Below, piece after piece: positions 18,555-27,800 of a stretch of DNA of 64,000 nt (positions are counted from its first letter, which is position 1; each line of letters starts with the position of its first letter). The stretch is from the NCBI RefSeq assembly GCF_002934685.1, contig NZ_NKHL01000107.1:80238-144237 (forward strand). The letters are read 5' to 3'. The translations under genes and the position numbers were made by a program. The notes beneath the pieces are model-generated. The model ran no database searches. It saw only the letters and a list, made by a program, of their open reading frames with translations, and was not told where the DNA came from. The DNA comes from Pseudomonas bohemica. Lineage in GTDB: Bacteria > Pseudomonadota > Gammaproteobacteria > Pseudomonadales > Pseudomonadaceae.

Positions 18555-18578
18555 ATTGTTATAAGATCACATAACAAT
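18555..18578. promoter_or_regulatory. Zur-like operator palindrome upstream of the zrgA operon
   Basis: A perfect inverted repeat, ATTGTTAT then 8 bp then ATAACAAT. Within it TGTTATAAGATCACA (18557-18571) differs at one base from the E. coli znu Zur site TGTTATAATATCACA, recalled from memory. It lies 26 bp before the zrgA-like start codon and about 80 bp from the divergent gene. The role of the following genes in zinc limitation makes Zur the natural candidate. The 8-bp spacing of the outer halves is wider than in the usual Zur palindrome. Confidence 0.6.
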
Positions 18579-18604
18579 TTCGAACCTCTCCCGGAGCTCT
18601 TTCC

Positions 18605-19168
18605 ATGCGTCGTCTGCTATTGGCCCTTCCGTTCGCGCTGCTTCCCCTCGCCATCGCTCACGCCGCTGACGAACATGATCACGGCAGTCTCGGCGCGCAT
18701 GTGCACGGCGTGGCGCGGCTGGACATGGCGCTGGATGGCCGCACGCTGGAAATCGAACTGGATACACCGGCCATGAACATCGTCGGTTTCGAACACCCCG
18801 CCACCACCGATGCCGACAAAATGAAGCTGGCGCTCGCACGGGAAACCCTGCTCAAGCCCCACGGCCTGTTCAGCATCCCGGAGGCCGCCGGTTGCACGGT
18901 GAGCAAACAGAAGCTGGAAAGCCCGCTGTTCGGCCACGAGGGGGATGACCACAACGACGGCGATACCGACGAGCATGAACACGAGCACAGCGAAATCCAC
19001 GGCCATTACCAGTTCACCTGCAGCGTTGCGGCGGTGCTGAACAAACTGGACCTGACGCAACTGTTCAAAAGCTTCCCCGCCACCCAAACCATTCAGGTAC
19101 AACTGGTCACGCCGAAACGTCAGATGGGTGCCGAAGTGCGTCCGAGTAACCCCGTCGTCAAGTTCTAA
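18605..19168 (+). CDS. ZrgA-family (DUF2796) zinc-uptake protein
   Basis: 187 residues: signal peptide MRRLLLALPFALLPLAIAHA, then a His/Asp-rich segment (DEHDHGSLGAHVHG, about 22-35). DUF2796 core features follow (LEIELDTPAMNIVGFEH, the cysteine at ~97). A second His/Asp/Glu-rich loop (GHEGDDHNDGDTDEHEHEH, around 118-136) precedes HYQFTC. Such loops are metal-binding regions of periplasmic zinc chaperones. It is first in an operon with an ABC ATPase, an FtsX-type permease and a DUF3299 protein, equivalent to PA4063-PA4066, reported to be zinc-depletion induced. A Zur-like site precedes it. Confidence 0.88.
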   Translation: MRRLLLALPFALLPLAIAHAADEHDHGSLGAHVHGVARLDMALDGRTLEIELDTPAMNIVGFEHPATTDADKMKLALARETLLKPHGLFSIPEAAGCTVSKQKLESPLFGHEGDDHNDGDTDEHEHEHSEIHGHYQFTCSVAAVLNKLDLTQLFKSFPATQTIQVQLVTPKRQMGAEVRPSNPVVKF

Positions 19169-19222
19169 TGATCGCGGCTGCGCACATACGGCCGAGATTT
19201 TCCGGTCGTTCACTTTCCCGAT

Positions 19223-19945
19223 ATGACTCAGGCCATGACTCAAGCACTTATCGAGCTGTCCGACCTCGGCTTCACCTGGCCAGGCCACTCGCCGTTGCTG
19301 GACATCCCGGCATTCCGTCTGGAGCCCGGCGAAACCCTGTTCCTCAAGGGCCCGAGCGGCAGCGGCAAAACCACGTTGCTGGGACTGCTCGGCGGCGTAC
19401 AGAAACCCAATAGAGGCAGCATCCGGTTACTTGGTCAAGAGCTGACCCAGCTCTCGGCCGGCGCCCGTGATCGCTTTCGCGTCGATCACACCGGTTACAT
19501 TTTTCAACAGTTCAACCTGCTGCCGTTTCTTTCGGTGCGGGAGAACGTCGAACTGCCCTGCCATTTTTCAAAACTGCGCGCGCAGCGGGCGACACAGCGC
19601 CATGGCAGCGTCGATCAGGCCGCTGCCACTTTGCTTGCCCATTTAGGTTTGAAGGATGCGCAATTGCTCGACCGCCGCGCCGATTCGCTGTCCATCGGCC
19701 AGCAACAACGGGTTGCGGCCGCTCGGGCGCTGATCGGTCAACCGGAACTGGTGATCGCCGATGAACCGACGTCGGCTCTGGATGCCGACGCCCGTGAAGC
19801 CTTCATTCAGCTGCTGTTCGCCGAATGTCGCGAGGCCGGGGCCAGCCTGTTGTTCGTCAGCCATGATCAAAGCCTGGCGCCGCTGTTCGACCGCAATCTG
19901 TCGCTGGCCGAACTCAATCGCGCCGCCGTCGCCGCCGAGGTTTGA
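19223..19945 (+). CDS. ABC transporter ATP-binding protein (MacB/LolD type)
   Basis: 240 residues. Walker A GPSGSGKTT lies at about 43-51, followed by the Q-loop FQQFNLLPFLSVRENVELP, a signature loop read as SIGQQQR (LSGGQ variant), Walker B LVIADEP and the H-loop FVSHD. The FtsX-type permease that follows after one base makes this a mechanotransmission-type (MacB/LolCDE-like) transporter, not a type I importer. ATG 19235 is an alternative start (MTQALIEL). It probably powers the neighbouring permease under zinc limitation. The transport direction is unknown. Confidence 0.93.
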   Translation: MTQAMTQALIELSDLGFTWPGHSPLLDIPAFRLEPGETLFLKGPSGSGKTTLLGLLGGVQKPNRGSIRLLGQELTQLSAGARDRFRVDHTGYIFQQFNLLPFLSVRENVELPCHFSKLRAQRATQRHGSVDQAAATLLAHLGLKDAQLLDRRADSLSIGQQQRVAAARALIGQPELVIADEPTSALDADAREAFIQLLFAECREAGASLLFVSHDQSLAPLFDRNLSLAELNRAAVAAEV

Positions 19946-19946
19946 G

Positions 19947-21212
19947 ATGTATCTTCTTCGCCTGGCGCTGGCCAGTCTCGCCAACCGTCGCTTTACCGCG
20001 TTTCTCACCGCCTTCGCCATCGCACTGTCAGTGTGTCTGCTGTTGGCCGTGGAACGCGTGCGCACCGAAGCCCGCGCCAGTTTTGCCAGCACCATCAGCG
20101 GCACGGACCTGATCGTCGGCGCTCGTTCCGGCTCGGTCAATCTGCTGCTGTATTCGGTGTTCCGCATCGGCAACGCCACCAACAACATCCGCTGGGACAG
20201 CTTCGAGCACTTCGCAGGCAGCAAGCAGGTGAAGTGGGCGATCCCTGTTTCCCTTGGCGACAGCCATCGCGGCTATCGGGTGATGGGCACCACCGAAGCG
20301 TATTTCGAGCACTACCAGTACGGCCGCCAGCGACATCTGGAACTGGTCGATGGACGACCGTTCGACACCGATCCGTTTGAAGTGGTACTCGGTGCCGAAG
20401 TCGCCGAGGCGCTGCATTACAAGCTCGGCGACAAGCTGGTGCTGGCCCATGGCGTGGCCGTGGTGAGCCTGGTCAAGCACGACGACATGCCGTTCACCGT
20501 CGTCGGCATCCTCAAGCGAACCGGCACGCCGGTGGACCGCACGCTGCACATCAGCCTGGGCGGCATGGAGGCGATCCACATCGATTGGCACAACGGCGCG
20601 CCGGCTCAGGGCGCAGGACGTATCACCGCCGATCAGGCGCGCAACATGGACCTGACGCCGACCGCCATCACCGCATTCATGCTCGGGCTGAACAGCAAGA
20701 TTTCCACCTTCGCCCTGCAACGGGAAATCAATGAATTCCGTGGTGAGCCGATGCTGGCGATCCTGCCGGGCGTGGCCTTGCAGGAACTGTGGAGCCTGAT
20801 GGGCACGGCTGAGAAGGCGCTTTTCGTGATTTCGCTGTTCGTGGTGCTGACCGGATTGATCGGCATGCTGACAGCCATCCTCACCAGCCTCAACGAGCGG
20901 CGGCGGGAGATGGCCATCCTGCGTTCGGTCGGCGCTCGGCCCTGGCATGTCGCAACCCTGCTGATTCTCGAAGCGTTTGCCCTGGCACTGGCGGGTGCGG
21001 TCAGCGGTCTGGCGCTGCTGTACATCGGCATTGCGGCCGCGCAGGGTTACGTGCAGGCGAATTACGGCCTGTACTTGCCGCTCTCGCTGCCCAGCGCTTA
21101 TGAATGGACGCTGCTCGGCGGCATTCTCGGAGCAGCGCTGCTGATGGGCGTCGTGCCTGCGTGGCGTGCTTATCGCCAGTCGCTGGCGGATGGTTTGTCG
21201 ATTCGTTTATGA
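19947..21212 (+). CDS. FtsX-like/MacB-type ABC transporter permease
   Basis: 421 residues from ATG 19947. There is one N-terminal membrane helix (about 15-40, FLTAFAIALSVCLLLAVE), a large periplasmic domain (about 45-300) beginning TISGTDLIVGARSGSVNLLLY, and three C-terminal helices. The coupling region NERRREMAILRSVGARPWHV lies after the second helix. This is the MacB/LolC topology. The frame extends upstream only through the ATPase gene and is discarded. The ATPase gene ends at 19945, one base before this start, so the two are co-translated. Confidence 0.92.
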   Translation: MYLLRLALASLANRRFTAFLTAFAIALSVCLLLAVERVRTEARASFASTISGTDLIVGARSGSVNLLLYSVFRIGNATNNIRWDSFEHFAGSKQVKWAIPVSLGDSHRGYRVMGTTEAYFEHYQYGRQRHLELVDGRPFDTDPFEVVLGAEVAEALHYKLGDKLVLAHGVAVVSLVKHDDMPFTVVGILKRTGTPVDRTLHISLGGMEAIHIDWHNGAPAQGAGRITADQARNMDLTPTAITAFMLGLNSKISTFALQREINEFRGEPMLAILPGVALQELWSLMGTAEKALFVISLFVVLTGLIGMLTAILTSLNERRREMAILRSVGARPWHVATLLILEAFALALAGAVSGLALLYIGIAAAQGYVQANYGLYLPLSLPSAYEWTLLGGILGAALLMGVVPAWRAYRQSLADGLSIRL

Positions 21213-21222
21213 GGACGTGGTA

Positions 21223-21756
21223 ATGCGCAGGTCGTGGGTGCTGTTGTGGTTGTTGGTCGCATCGAGCGCATGGGCGCAGGACTTGCGGGTGCTGACGTGG
21301 CAGGAAATGATCCCGCCCGACGCACCACCGGTGAAACTGATCACCGCGCCCATCCATGACCTGTCGAAAATGGCTGATGCCTTGTCGGTGGAATCAGCGC
21401 CAGCGGCCCATCAACTGGCGCCGAACGCCCCGGTGGTGAAATCGCTGGACGGCCAACAGGTGCGCCTGCCGGGTTACATCGTGCCGCTGGAAGTCAGCGA
21501 AGAAGGCCGCGTCACCGAGTTTCTGCTGGTGCCGTACTTCGGCGCCTGCATACACGTGCCGCCACCGCCGCCGAACCAGATCGTCCACGTCACCAGTGAG
21601 CTTGGGGTGAAGGTCGACGAGCTGTACCAGCCGTACTGGATCGAAGGGCCGATGCAGGTCAAATCCAGCACCAGCGAACTGGCCGATGCGGGGTATCAGA
21701 TGGAGGCGGACAAGATTCTGGTTTATGAATTGCCGGATGACAGCAGCGGCCAGTGA
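21223..21756 (+). CDS. DUF3299-family secreted protein
   Basis: 177 residues from ATG 21223: signal peptide MRRSWVLLWLLVASSAWA, then DLRVLTWQEMIPPDAPP and the DUF3299 core VRLPGYIVPLEVSEEGRVTEFLLVPYFGACIHVPPPPPNQIVHV. The conserved Cys-His-PPPP motif near residue 109 could bind a metal. It sits 10 bp behind the FtsX-type permease and is the fourth gene of the presumed zinc-limitation operon (PA4066 position). The biochemical function is unknown. A periplasmic partner or metal carrier for the transporter is an inference from context. Confidence 0.85.
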   Translation: MRRSWVLLWLLVASSAWAQDLRVLTWQEMIPPDAPPVKLITAPIHDLSKMADALSVESAPAAHQLAPNAPVVKSLDGQQVRLPGYIVPLEVSEEGRVTEFLLVPYFGACIHVPPPPPNQIVHVTSELGVKVDELYQPYWIEGPMQVKSSTSELADAGYQMEADKILVYELPDDSSGQ

Positions 21757-21836
21757 TCGGGTACCAGCTGCAAGACAGATCCAGCAAGCCGCAACACCGC
21801 GAACCTATTTGAAACTCGCAGCTGTTCTTCATTTCA

Positions 21837-21850
21837 TTGAGCTGTGTCAA
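21837..21850. promoter_or_regulatory. Anr/FNR-type box upstream of oprG
   Basis: TTGAGCTGTGTCAA matches TTGA-N6-TCAA (consensus TTGATNNNNATCAA, with both inner bases changed). A -10-like TAACAT is at 21873-21878, which would put the transcription start near 21885. The box is then centred at about -41.5, the class II activator position. P. aeruginosa oprG is known to be Anr-dependent, which supports the call. Confidence 0.65.
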
Positions 21851-21913
21851 AACCCGCGCATCAGACACTTCGTAACATAGGGCATCACTTCTAAACGCCC
21901 TTTCGGAGCCCCC

Positions 21914-22600
21914 ATGAACAAGTCCCTGCTCGGCGCATCTCTGGTTGCGCTTGCCCTCTGCACACCGATCGCCGCCGAGGCCCACCAGGCCGGTGATTTC
22001 ATCGTGCGCGCGGGCGCGGCGCGGGTGAATCCCAACGAGGACAGCGGCAACCTGAAGCTCGACGGGACCAAAGTCTCGGGCACCAAAGCCACCGCCGACA
22101 ACTCGACACAACTGGGCCTGACCTTCGCCTACATGCTGACCGACCACGTGGGCCTGGAACTGCTGGCCGCGACCCCGTTCAGCCACACCATCGGCGTGAA
22201 AGGCCTGGGTCCTGGACTGGACGGCAAGCTGGCAGACGTCAAACAGCTGCCACCCACACTGTCGCTGCAGTACTACCCGATGGACGCCGCGTCGAAATTC
22301 CAACCCTATGCCGGTATCGGCCTGAACTACACCAAGTTCTTCGACACTGACCTCAGCGGCGAGCGCAAGGATCAGGGTTTCAGCAACCTCAAGCTCAAGG
22401 ATTCGGTAGGCTTGGCCGGGCAGGTCGGTATGGATTACATGCTGACCGACAACATCATGCTCAACGCCTCGGTGTGGTACGTCGACATCGACACCAAGGC
22501 CAGCGTTGACGGCCCATCTGCGCTGAGCGTTGGCAAAACCAAGGTGGATGTTGACATCGACCCTTGGGTCTACATGGTTGGTGTTGGTTACAAGTTCTGA
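21914..22600 (+). CDS. oprG: OmpW-family outer-membrane protein OprG
   Basis: 228 residues: signal peptide MNKSLLGASLVALALCTPIAAEA, then an 8-stranded OmpW barrel. Recognisable segments are HQAGDFIVRAGAA, STQLGLTFAYMLTDHVGLELLAATPF, VKGLGPGLDGKLADVKQLPP and the C-terminal WVYMVGVGYKF with terminal Phe. OmpW/OprG barrels form narrow hydrophobic channels for small apolar or amino-acid solutes. An Anr-like box lies upstream, suggesting induction at low oxygen. It is a single-gene unit followed by a REPIN and a rho-independent terminator. Confidence 0.95.
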   Translation: MNKSLLGASLVALALCTPIAAEAHQAGDFIVRAGAARVNPNEDSGNLKLDGTKVSGTKATADNSTQLGLTFAYMLTDHVGLELLAATPFSHTIGVKGLGPGLDGKLADVKQLPPTLSLQYYPMDAASKFQPYAGIGLNYTKFFDTDLSGERKDQGFSNLKLKDSVGLAGQVGMDYMLTDNIMLNASVWYVDIDTKASVDGPSALSVGKTKVDVDIDPWVYMVGVGYKF

Positions 22601-22613
22601 AACGCCGCTGACC

Positions 22614-22702
22614 TGTAGGAACGCGCTTGCCCGCGAAGAGTCTTCCATCCGATGAATCTCGGTCGGTCACATGGGCCTCTCGCGGGCAAGCGCGCTCCGA
22701 TA
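22614..22702. repeat. REPIN, family A
   Basis: The left REP at 22614-22636 (TGTAGGAACGCGCTTGCCCG...) and the inverted right REP at 22680-22702 (TCGCGGGCAAGCGCGCTCCG...) begin 13 bp after the oprG stop. A conventional terminator lies just beyond. Confidence 0.85.
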
Positions 22703-22719
22703 AAGAATGATTGCGTAAA

Positions 22720-22742
22720 AAAGGCACCCCATGGGTGCCTTT
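22720..22742. terminator. Bidirectional rho-independent terminator (oprG / epimerase)
   Basis: Perfect stem AAAGGCACCC (22720-22729) and GGGTGCCTTT (22733-22742) with a 3-nt apex, flanked by A's on one side and T's on the other. It sits between two convergent genes. Confidence 0.88.
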
Positions 22743-22760
22743 TGCGTTGCAGGGATTAGC

Positions 22761-23699
22761 TTACGAGGCACAGCGCCCCATCAGGCGCGCCAAACCTATA
22801 GCGAGAGGCGTCGGCTCCGGTACCCTGAAGCGTGCGAGCAAACGCTGGTTGTCAGCGCGGGAATGCTTGATGTCTCCCGAACGCGGCGGCAGATACGTCA
22901 CCGGGGGCAAACTCCCGACCACTTGACCAAATGCCGCCAACAGCTCGTTCAACGACGTAGTGGCATTCAGGCCGACGTTGACTGCGCCCTCTTCGGCCAC
23001 CGGCAACTCAAAACCCTGCACCACGAGATCGACCAGGTCTTCGACATAAAAGAAGTCCCGAGTCTGCTCGCCATCACCAAAAACCGAGATCGGCAGGCCC
23101 TTCTCGGCGCGCTCGGCAAAAATGCTGATCACCCCGGAATACGGTGAAGACGGATCCTGACGCGGCCCGAAGATGTTGAAGAAGCGAAACACCACCGGCT
23201 CCAGACCGTGTTGACGACGATAAAAGTCGAGATAGTGCTCGCTCGCCAGCTTGTCCGAGGCATACGGTGTCAGCGGCGCTTTGGGCGTGTCTTCGTTGAT
23301 GGCCTGGCCTTCGCCGTTGTTGCCGTACACCGCCGCGCTGGAGGCGAACACCACGCGTTTGATGCCGGCCTGACGCATGGCTTCGCAGACGTTCAACGTG
23401 CCGATGAAGTTGCTTTGGTGGGTCTTGACCGGATCGTCTACCGAGGCCTGCACCGAAGCCACCGCCGCCAGATGCGCGACTGCCTGGCAACCCATCGCCG
23501 CCCGCGCCACCAGCGCCGCATCGGCTACATCGCCCACGATCAGCTCGACCCGAGGATTGTCCAGCGGCAGGTTGCTGCGCTTGCCGGCGGACAGGTCGTC
23601 GAGCACGCGCACGGCATAGCCTTTGGCGAGCAAAGCGTCGACCAGGTGCGAACCGATGAAACCGGCGCCGCCGGTAATAAGGACAGGAGCATCAGACAT
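22761..23699 (-). CDS. NAD-dependent epimerase/dehydratase (UDP-sugar 4-epimerase-like)
   Basis: 312 residues from ATG 23699. Extended SDR with NAD-binding GGAGFIG (10-16), acidic D34/D35 after beta-2, catalytic SSAAVYG and YASDK (Y146, K150). Substrate-side motifs are FFNIFGPRQDPSSPYSGVI and FGDGEQTRDFFYVEDLVD. It is most like UDP-glucose/UDP-N-acetylglucosamine 4-epimerases of surface polysaccharide pathways, but no glycosyltransferases are adjacent. Its start overlaps the end of the upstream RmlD-like gene by 8 bp, so the two act as one transcription unit (PA4068-PA4069 arrangement). The exact sugar is not predictable. Confidence 0.88.
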   Translation of the reverse strand: MSDAPVLITGGAGFIGSHLVDALLAKGYAVRVLDDLSAGKRSNLPLDNPRVELIVGDVADAALVARAAMGCQAVAHLAAVASVQASVDDPVKTHQSNFIGTLNVCEAMRQAGIKRVVFASSAAVYGNNGEGQAINEDTPKAPLTPYASDKLASEHYLDFYRRQHGLEPVVFRFFNIFGPRQDPSSPYSGVISIFAERAEKGLPISVFGDGEQTRDFFYVEDLVDLVVQGFELPVAEEGAVNVGLNATTSLNELLAAFGQVVGSLPPVTYLPPRSGDIKHSRADNQRLLARFRVPEPTPLAIGLARLMGRCAS

Positions 23700-24576
23700 G
23701 ACGGTAATAGCGGTCCAATAGGCTGGGCAAACCGGCACGCCATGCGCGGGGCTTGATACCAAAGGTGTGAAGGATTTTCTTGCAGGCCAGCACCGCGTTC
23801 TGCGGCTCTTCGGCGGCATCGGGGCTGGCGGCGTGGGCTTGGGCGGTTGGCGCTTCGATGGCCAGCGTGCGCATCAGGCGCGCCTCGGTGAGAATCGCCT
23901 GCCCCAACGCCAGCGGAGTGGTGGCCTCATGACCGGCGTAGTGATAGGTGCCCCACAGCGGCGCGGCGCAATCGAGCTGTTTGAGCACCGAAATGATTAC
24001 CCGCGCGGCGTCATCGACAGGCGTTGGGTTGCCGCGACGGTCATCGGCCAGCAGCAGTTCGTCCGTGGTTTCGGCGCGGGTCAGGAAACGCCCGAGCACA
24101 CCATCGGCGCTGTCATCGAGCAACCAGCCAAAACGTAACAGCACATGTTGCGGGCAAGTGGCGCGCACGCTTTGTTCAATGCGCCACAGCGCCTGACCAC
24201 GGGAGCCCAGCGGGACCGGTTCGTCCTTCTCGCTATAGGCAGTAGCGCGCGAGCCATCGAATACCCGATAGCTGGAAGGTTGAACCAGAACGATGTTGTG
24301 ATGCTGGCACAGCTGCGCCAGACGCTCGACGGAGCGTTCCTGGGTGTCCAGCCTTTCCGCGCTCACACTCTGCGCCTGAAACCAGTCGTAGTAGTAAGCA
24401 AGGTTGATCAAGGCGTCCGGGCGGGTGTCATCGAGCAGTTGCGTCAGGCTTGCCGCATCCCACCCGTCTTGTGGCGGACGCGGTGCGAGGAAGCCAATGT
24501 CCTCCTCGGCACCCAGACGAATCAACGCCTGCCCAAGGGCATTCCCGCCGCCCAACAGCATAAGGCGCATTCGCAT
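23692..24576 (-). CDS. RmlD-like sugar-nucleotide reductase family protein
   Basis: 295 residues from ATG 24576. An SDR with an N-terminal GGGNALGQAL nucleotide-binding turn (instead of the standard GxxGxxG), then ALINLAYYYD, QPSSYRVFDG and TPVDDAARVI typical of dTDP-4-dehydrorhamnose reductase relatives. The canonical YxxxK is not clearly seen, so catalysis is uncertain. ATG 24570 is an alternative start; neither has a convincing ribosome site. It overlaps the downstream epimerase gene. The 304-bp gap upstream (24577-24880) contains only a REPIN and the flanking promoter regions. Confidence 0.8.
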   Translation of the reverse strand: MRMRLMLLGGGNALGQALIRLGAEEDIGFLAPRPPQDGWDAASLTQLLDDTRPDALINLAYYYDWFQAQSVSAERLDTQERSVERLAQLCQHHNIVLVQPSSYRVFDGSRATAYSEKDEPVPLGSRGQALWRIEQSVRATCPQHVLLRFGWLLDDSADGVLGRFLTRAETTDELLLADDRRGNPTPVDDAARVIISVLKQLDCAAPLWGTYHYAGHEATTPLALGQAILTEARLMRTLAIEAPTAQAHAASPDAAEEPQNAVLACKKILHTFGIKPRAWRAGLPSLLDRYYRHV

Positions 24577-24705
24577 AGAGTCAGCAGGCTCGGTCTTGGA
24601 ATTCAATTGGAAACAATAGGTGAAAAACGGTCGCAAACATAACACGTCGCGCGGATAAGTCCCAACAGGTGGGCTGGGCGCGGTGTTTCGCCGGGCATTT
24701 TATCG

Positions 24706-24797
24706 GTGGGAGTGAGCTTGCTCACGAAGACTGGCGATCATGGGCTGGATATCTGGGCTCTTCGAACTCCCCTTTCGTGAGCAGGCCCCCTCCCACA
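24706..24797. repeat. REPIN, family B, between divergent genes
   Basis: The left REP GGTGGGAGTGAGCTTGCTCA begins at 24706 and continues CGAA. The right REP at 24774-24797 reads TTCGTGAGCAGGCCCCCTCC and then CACA, partly diverged. It lies between two divergently transcribed genes, 84 bp upstream of lhr. Confidence 0.78.
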
Positions 24798-24880
24798 GTT
24801 GCCCTATGCCATACATCACACGGACCAAGCCCGATCACCGGCCCTTGCATCCCTTAACGTTCACCCTCATAAACAGAGGC

Positions 24881-27800
24881 ATGAACCTTCTCCAGACTCT
24901 CGCTCCGGTGCTCGACGACTTTCATCCGGCCGTCAGCGCCTGGTTCACCCGGACCTTCCCGGCCGTTACCGCTGCCCAGGCCCAGGCGTGGCCGCTGATC
25001 AAGCGCCGCCAATCGACGTTGATCGCCGCGCCTACCGGCTCCGGCAAGACGTTGACTGCGTTTCTGGCGGTGATCGACGACCTGGTCCATCAGGGCCTTG
25101 AGCTAGGCGGTCAGTTGCCAGATCAGACCTTCGTGGTCTACGTCTCGCCCCTCAAGGCGCTGTCCAACGACATTCAGATTAATCTGCAGAACCCGCTCGC
25201 TGGCATCACCGAACAGCTTGAGCAGCGGGGCTTGCCGGGGCTGCGCATCAGCACCGCCGTGCGCACCGGCGACACCCAGCAAAAAGAGCGCAACGCGATG
25301 CGCAAGACAGCGCCGCACATTCTGGTCACCACCCCGGAATCGCTATATGTGTTGCTGGGCTCGGACTCCGGCCGACGCATGCTATCGAGCACACAGACGG
25401 TGATCGTCGACGAAATCCACGCCATCGCCGCCAGCAAACGCGGCAGTCATCTGGCGCTGAGTCTGGAGCGGCTGCAGGCGTTGTGTGACAAACCCTTGCT
25501 GCGCATTGGCCTCTCGGCGACGCAAAAACCCATCGAGCGGGTGTCGCGCTTTCTGGTCGGCAGCGATCCGGTCAGTCGGCCTTGCGCCATTGTCGACATC
25601 GGCCATGCCCGGCCTAGAGACCTGGCAATCGAAGTGCCGCCCGTGCCGCTGACGGCGGTAATGGCCAATGATGTCTGGCAACTGGTGTACGACCGCCTCG
25701 CAGAGCTGGCGCGCGAACACCGGACCACGCTGATCTTCGTCAATACCCGGCGTCTGGCCGAACGTATGGCACGCTTTCTCAGTGAGCGCCTGGGCAAGGA
25801 GGCCGTGGCCGCGCACCACGGCAGTCTGGCCAAGGAACAACGGCTGGACGCCGAGCAACGACTCAAGCGCGGCGACCTGCAAGTGCTGATCGCCACTGCC
25901 TCGTTGGAGTTGGGCATCGATATCGGCGATGTCGATCTGGTCTGTCAGATCAGTTCCCCGCGCTCCATTGCTTCTTTCCTGCAGCGTGTCGGACGCTCCG
26001 GGCACCACGTGGGCGGCACGCCAAAGGGGCGGCTGTTCGCCATTTCCCGCGATGACCTTATCGAGTGCGCAGCCTTACTGGACTGCGTGCGCCGCGGCGA
26101 ACTCGACACGTTGCTGATTCCCAAGGCGCCGCTCGACGTAGTAGCGCAGCAGATCATTGCCGAGGTCAGCTGCCAGGAGTGGGAAGAACAGGCACTACTG
26201 GAAATGTTTCGCAAGGCGTCGCCCTACGCCGAGTTCGACGAGCAGCATTATCAGGCGCTGTTGGGCATGCTCGCCGAAGGCTACAGCGGGCGGCAGGGCG
26301 TGCGTGCGGCTTACCTGCATCGCGATGCCGTGACTCGAACGTTGCGCGGCCGACGCGGCAGCAAACTCACGGCGGTGACCAGCGGCGGCACGATTCCGGA
26401 CAACGCCGACTACAGCGTGATCCTCGAACCGCAGGCGCTGAACATCGGCACGGTCAACGAAGACTTTGCGGTGGAAAGCCTTGCGGGCGACATCTTTCAG
26501 CTGGGCAACACGTCTTACCGCATCCTGCGCATCGAATCGGGCCGAGTACGAGTGGAAGACGCACAAGGCGTGCCGCCGAACATCCCCTTCTGGATGGGTG
26601 AAGCACCGGGGCGCAGCGATGAATTGTCGTTCGCCGTGGCCCGATTGCAAGCCGACATCGATCAGCGACTCAGCGACCATCCGGGCAATCTGCAGCCTTG
26701 CACCGACTGGTTGATGACCACATTGGGCCTGGGCCTGGACAGCGCCGAGCAATTGGTGGAGTACCTGGCGCGGGCGCGCTCTACCCTCGGCGCCTTGCCA
26801 TCGCAGGACACGCTGGTGATGGAGCGCTTCTTCGACGAATCCGGGGGCACGCAACTGGTCATCCACACGCCCTTTGGCAGTCGCATCAATCGCGCATGGG
26901 GCCTGGCGTTGCGCAAACGTTTCTGTCGCACCTTCAATTTCGAACTGCAGGCTGCCGCCAGCGAAGACGCCATTGTGTTGTCGCTGTCCACCAGCCACAG
27001 CTTTGCACTGGATGAGGTCTGGCGTTATCTACATTCCAACAGCGCCGAACACATCTTGATTCAGGCGGTACTGGATGCGCCCTTGTTCAATGTGCGCTGG
27101 CGCTGGAACGCCGGAGTCGCGCTGGCTCTGCCGCGTTATGCGGGCGGTCGAAAAGTCGCGCCCCAACTGCAACGTATGAAGAGTGAGGACCTGATCGCTA
27201 CGGTGTTCCCGGACCAGATCGCCTGCCTGGAAAACCTCGTCGGCGAACGCGAAGTGCCCGAGCATCCGCTGGTGGAGCAGACACTGGACGACTGCCTGCA
27301 CGAAGCCATGGACGCTGACGGCTGGCTGGCGTTGTTGCGGCGCATGGAAAAAGGCGATGTGCGCCTGATCGCCCGCGATCTGCCCGCGCCCTCTCCGCTG
27401 GCGGCCGAGATTCTCAACGCTAAACCCTACACCTTCCTCGACGACGCGCCGCTGGAAGAGCGTCGCACTCAAGCGGTCCTCAACCGTCGGTGGAGCGATC
27501 CGGAATCGGCCGACGATCTGGGCGCGCTGGACGCTGAGGCTATCGTTGCGGTGGCCGAGGAAGCCTGGCCGCAACCGCAGAATATCGACGAAATGCACGA
27601 AGCGCTGATGAGCCTGGGGTGTGTCAGTGGCGCCGAAGCGCGGGAGCAAAGCGACTGGATGAAGTGGCTGGAGAACCTGGCCCGATCTGGCCGCGCCATG
27701 CGTTTGCAGGTCTCGCCTGAGCAGGCGCTGTGGATTGCCCTTGAGCGTCTTACCTGCCTGCGGGCGGTTTATCCTGCGGCTGAAATGCATCCACCGCTGG

